A stretch of 64,000 bases of DNA, from positions 3,906,001 to 3,970,000 of the forward strand of contig NZ_CP020105.1 of NCBI RefSeq assembly GCF_002067135.1, in the 5' to 3' direction. Positions 61,115-64,000 of the stretch are shown one piece after another. A program made the translations under genes and the position numbers. Origin of the DNA: Spirosoma rigui. GTDB taxonomy: Bacteria; Bacteroidota; Bacteroidia; Cytophagales; Spirosomataceae. Position 1 is the first letter of the stretch, and the number at the start of each line of letters is the position of its first letter. Under the pieces are notes generated by a model. The model worked only from the letters and a program-made list of their open reading frames with translations. It was not told the origin of the DNA and made no database searches.

Positions 61115-62983
61115 ATGGATCGTAATCAGATTATTGGCATTGTCCTGATATTGGCAATGCTGGTTGGCTACCAGATACTGGTGCCTAAACCCGCGCCGGA
61201 GAAGGAGCCTGCCCAAACCACCCAAACAACACGACCAACGACCGCTTCGGGGGTTGCGGCCACCAGCGCGGTTGCCGGTCAGTCGGCCGACCTGCCCCTG
61301 GACTCGGCCGCCGTGAAAGCAAAGTACGGCGAATTTTCGGCCGCAGCCGTGGGCCAAGCCCGCGACATTGTCGTGGAGAACAGCGACATGAAAGTTACCT
61401 TCAGCACCCGGGGCGGACGCGTGAAGGAAGTTGTGCTGAAAAAGTACAAAACCTACGATCAGAAGCCGTTGGTGCTGGTCGATGAGAAAACAAGCCAGAC
61501 AGCCCTGGAGATGCCAACGAGCCGGGGGAAAGTCGACCTTCACAAACTCTACTATCAGACGACCACCCAGAGTGGTGCGGTAACCGGATCGGCCCAACAG
61601 ATTGTGTTTCGCGCCGAGATCGGACCGGGGCAATCGGTGGAGCAGGTGTACGCCATCCCCGCCGAGGGCTACGTGATGGACTACGACCTCAAGCTTAACG
61701 GCCTCAACAACCTCGCAGGCAACGACAACATCCGGTTTCTGTGGATGGACCGGATGCAGCAGTACGAGAATGACTTTGCCAACAACCGCCGGGCGGCCAC
61801 AATCAACTACCTCACCGCCGACGAGAACTTCGACAAGCTGAAAGAAGGCGAGTCGAGCGAAGAAGCCACCATCGAGGAGCCCGTTCAGTGGTTCACCATC
61901 AAGCACAAGTATTTTCTGGCGGGCTTCGTGGCCAAAAATGCGCCCCTGCAGAAAGCCAATTTTAAAGCCCTTGTGAACCCTGCCGAAACCGAGGTGGTAA
62001 AAACCGCCATCGCCGACGTGATGCTGCCCATGGGCGACGTCAAGACGGGCAAGGGTAATTACAAATTCTATTACGGTCCCAACGATTTCCAGTTGCTGGG
62101 CAGCGTAGCGCCGGAGTTCGATCAGAACGTTTACCTGGGCTACTCGGTCCTGAAGCCGATTAACAAGTATTTCTTCGTGCCGGTTTTTAACTTCCTCGAG
62201 AAGTTCATCAGTAACTACGGGTTGTTGATCATTGCCCTGGTTGTATTTGTGAAGCTGGTTCTAACACCGTTAACCTATAAGTCATACGTCAGTATGGCCA
62301 AGATGCGCGTGTTACAGCCCGAGCTGAATGAAATGAAAGAGCGGGTGGGCGACGACATGGCCAAGCAGCAGTCGGAGCAGATGAAAATCTACCAGGAGGT
62401 GGGCGTCAGTCCGCTCAGCGGCTGTATTCCGGTGCTGGCAACCATGCCGATCCTGTTCTCGCTGTTCATGCTTTTCCCGAACCTGATCGAGCTTCGGCAG
62501 AAACCGTTCCTGTGGGCCAGTGACCTCTCGACCTACGATGCGTTCATTACGTTCCCGGCCCTGCCGTTCGTGGGTAGCCACCTGAGCCTGTTCACGGTGC
62601 TGATGACTGCGTCGTCGATCGCCTTTGCGTATTTCAACAACCAGACGACACCCACCCAGCCCGGTCCGGTCAACATGAAGGCCCTGAGCTACGTGTTTCC
62701 CCTGATGTTCATGTTCGTGCTGAACTCGTACCCCGCTGGTCTGACCTTCTACTACTTCGTATCAAACGTAGTGACCATCGCCCAGCAGCAGCTGATCCGG
62801 CGGTTTGTCGATGAAGATAAACTGAAAGCCGTGCTGGACGAGAACCGTCGGAAGAACGCGTCGGGACAGGGCAAGAAACCCGGTGGTTTCCAGGCCCTGC
62901 TGCAAAAACAGCTGGCAGCCGCGGAGGAAGCCCGTAAACTGGCCGACGAAGCCAGCCGGAAAGCAAAACAAAAGAAATCCTAA
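61115..62983 (+). CDS. yidC: Membrane protein insertase YidC
   Basis: YidC inserts proteins into the inner membrane alone or with Sec. The 622-residue protein starts with a membrane anchor (IIGIVLILAMLVGYQILVPK), a periplasmic beta domain (TFSTRGGRVKEVVLKKYKTY, then LDGLNNLAGND-type region) and the C-terminal 60KD_IMP domain with membrane segments (LTPLTYKSYVSMAKMRVLQP, LSGCIPVLATMPILFSLF, SYVFPLMFMFVLNSYPAGLT). A Lys-rich tail follows. Length is typical for Bacteroidota. Structured leader upstream; terminator downstream. Confidence 0.96.
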   Translation: MDRNQIIGIVLILAMLVGYQILVPKPAPEKEPAQTTQTTRPTTASGVAATSAVAGQSADLPLDSAAVKAKYGEFSAAAVGQARDIVVENSDMKVTFSTRGGRVKEVVLKKYKTYDQKPLVLVDEKTSQTALEMPTSRGKVDLHKLYYQTTTQSGAVTGSAQQIVFRAEIGPGQSVEQVYAIPAEGYVMDYDLKLNGLNNLAGNDNIRFLWMDRMQQYENDFANNRRAATINYLTADENFDKLKEGESSEEATIEEPVQWFTIKHKYFLAGFVAKNAPLQKANFKALVNPAETEVVKTAIADVMLPMGDVKTGKGNYKFYYGPNDFQLLGSVAPEFDQNVYLGYSVLKPINKYFFVPVFNFLEKFISNYGLLIIALVVFVKLVLTPLTYKSYVSMAKMRVLQPELNEMKERVGDDMAKQQSEQMKIYQEVGVSPLSGCIPVLATMPILFSLFMLFPNLIELRQKPFLWASDLSTYDAFITFPALPFVGSHLSLFTVLMTASSIAFAYFNNQTTPTQPGPVNMKALSYVFPLMFMFVLNSYPAGLTFYYFVSNVVTIAQQQLIRRFVDEDKLKAVLDENRRKNASGQGKKPGGFQALLQKQLAAAEEARKLADEASRKAKQKKS

Positions 62984-63076
62984 CCCTGGCCCGTAACCAG
63001 GACGACTATCGGGACTAACTATGGGCAGGGCGAACGAGTTACGGAGTACCCATCGTCATTCCTGTCCATTCCGTCA

Positions 63077-63106
63077 ACAAAAGCAACGCCATCGCGTTGC
63101 TTTTGT
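63077..63106 (+). terminator. Intrinsic terminator after yidC
   Basis: ACAAAAGCAACGC pairs with GCGTTGCTTTTGT across a CATC loop, ending in a T-rich stretch, 94 bases past the yidC stop. Confidence 0.85.
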
Positions 63107-63124
63107 GTATTAACCCAACAGAAC

Positions 63125-64000
63125 ATGAAGACAACGTCACGTTGGTATGGCATTTTTCTGGCTGGCTGGCTCTTCGCGGCTTTTTCGGTACTGACCGCAA
63201 CCGCTCAGGTTAGTGCCGACGCTCAGAAACGGTACAAGGATGCCGTTCGGCAAGTCCAGTCCGGCGACTATGAACGGGCGAAAACGGCCCTGAATCCCAT
63301 TATTCAGCGGGGTGGACCCCTGGCCCCCTACGCTAATTATTACTACGCGCTGGCCGCCTTCCGGCAGCAGCGTTACGACGAGGCCCGCCTGATGGTCAAG
63401 CAACTGCTGGACCGGTTTCCGGCCTGGCAGAAAGCAGATGACGCGCACTACCTGCAGGCAGCGACCTACCTGGAGACGGGGAATTATGAGGACGGCCTGG
63501 CCGCGCTCCAGCGCATCGGCAACCCGGCGCTGAAAACGGAAGGGGCCAAGCTGGAACAGTATTTCGTGGGACGATTGACTGACCTGAAACAGTTGAAGAC
63601 GCTCAACAGAGCCTACCCCGACGACCGACAGGTGGGTCTGGCGCTGATTGATCTGATTCAACGAAGCGCCACGGATAAAGATGATCTGGAACTGTCGGAC
63701 CGGCTGACCAATCGGTTTGGGGTACCCGTAGCGAGTCGCCCGTCGGGTCCGGTCTCGGCCACCTCGCCGGCGTCGGCACCGGGTCGCCCCGCCCCGCGCC
63801 CGAACCGGACGAAGGGGTACTACAATGTAGCGGTCATGTTTCCGTTTCGTCTGGACGATTTCAACGCCGACAAGCGGGGGCGTTCCAACCAGTACGTGTA
63901 TGACCTGTACAACGGCATCAAGCTGGCCAAAGCGAAACTCCAGGAAGAAGGTATTACGGTAAACCTGTTTGCCTACGACGTTGAGAACGATGCCAACAAG
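63125..64000 (+). CDS. Exported TPR protein with periplasmic-binding-like domain, partial
   Basis: The gene runs off the window end after 292 codons. A signal peptide (MKTTSRWYGIFLAGWLFAAF, then SVLTATAQ) is followed by TPR-like repeats (ERAKTALNPIIQRGGPLAPY; YYALAAFRQQRYDEARLMV; LQAATYLETGNYEDGLAALQ), a Pro/Ser-rich linker at about 210-235, and then YYNVAVMFPFRLDDF with YDLYNGIKLAKAKLQEEGI, the start of a type I periplasmic-binding (ABC substrate-binding or PBP1-type) domain. Similar Bacteroidota proteins combine TPRs with such a domain. Partner genes lie outside the window. Confidence 0.75.
   Translation, partial: MKTTSRWYGIFLAGWLFAAFSVLTATAQVSADAQKRYKDAVRQVQSGDYERAKTALNPIIQRGGPLAPYANYYYALAAFRQQRYDEARLMVKQLLDRFPAWQKADDAHYLQAATYLETGNYEDGLAALQRIGNPALKTEGAKLEQYFVGRLTDLKQLKTLNRAYPDDRQVGLALIDLIQRSATDKDDLELSDRLTNRFGVPVASRPSGPVSATSPASAPGRPAPRPNRTKGYYNVAVMFPFRLDDFNADKRGRSNQYVYDLYNGIKLAKAKLQEEGITVNLFAYDVENDANK

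Overview
This window looks like chromosome of a Bacteroidota bacterium of the Cytophagales, most like Spirosoma or a close relative (Spirosomaceae). The lineage is inferred from content: type IX secretion parts (PorD, a PorE-like protein) and their cargo tails, a CHU_C-type gliding-motility C-terminus, an OstA-like LPS protein, a BamD/RpoZ/CoaBC/PorD/RecN run, promoters of the form TAnnTTTG, almost no Shine-Dalgarno sites, and a tmRNA whose tag ends YAMAA. Base composition is moderately GC-rich except for an AT-rich patch near 41.0-41.5 kb.

Layout. 0-7.4 kb is loosely packed: a MarR fragment, a DUF5694 protein, an oxidoreductase, an SDR/DoxX-like/AraC cassette, a frameshifted SH3-peptidase gene, a DUF6624 protein and several possible gene remnants. 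7.5-24 kb is core envelope and cofactor biology: coaX-OMP-lptC; then on the minus strand a c-type cytochrome, SCO1, a small lipoprotein, recN, porD, coaBC, rpoZ, bamD, a T9SS cargo protein and OstA; then tilS and the PorE-like protein. 24.6-30.9 kb is a minus-strand run of six genes: PAS histidine kinase, GCS2 glutamate-cysteine-ligase-like enzyme, class-I amidotransferase-like protein, ATP-grasp ligase, SDR and DinB-fold protein. 31-39.9 kb holds a 2OG-Fe(II) oxygenase, a chromate transporter, the late cobalamin genes cobT/cobS/cobC with a DUF6580 membrane protein, an sdpR/sdpI/hydrolase operon behind two matching palindromes, and a small hypothetical gene. 40.06-40.43 kb is the tmRNA gene (ssrA), followed by the AT-rich patch with a 53-residue ribbon-helix-helix-like gene. 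41.9-64 kb holds an AlbA_2 protein, hemF, menC, lpxK, a porin, a GMC dehydrogenase pair, a LytT/LytS two-component system, an S41 peptidase, an intradiol dioxygenase followed by a stand-alone MetH-activation-fold protein and an unknown gene, a large CHU_C surface protein, pyrG, yidC (behind a structured leader) and the start of a TPR/periplasmic-binding protein.

Most interesting points: (1) the GCS2 / amidotransferase-like / ATP-grasp / SDR / DinB operon, which has the parts list of an undescribed gamma-glutamyl peptide or low-molecular-weight thiol pathway; (2) a MetH reactivation domain encoded alone, with several presumed AdoMet-contact residues changed; (3) a hairpin-rich 116-nt leader ahead of yidC; (4) paired sdpR operators; (5) the AT-rich patch next to ssrA. 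Functional claims beyond family level are inference from sequence memory and context; no database search was possible.
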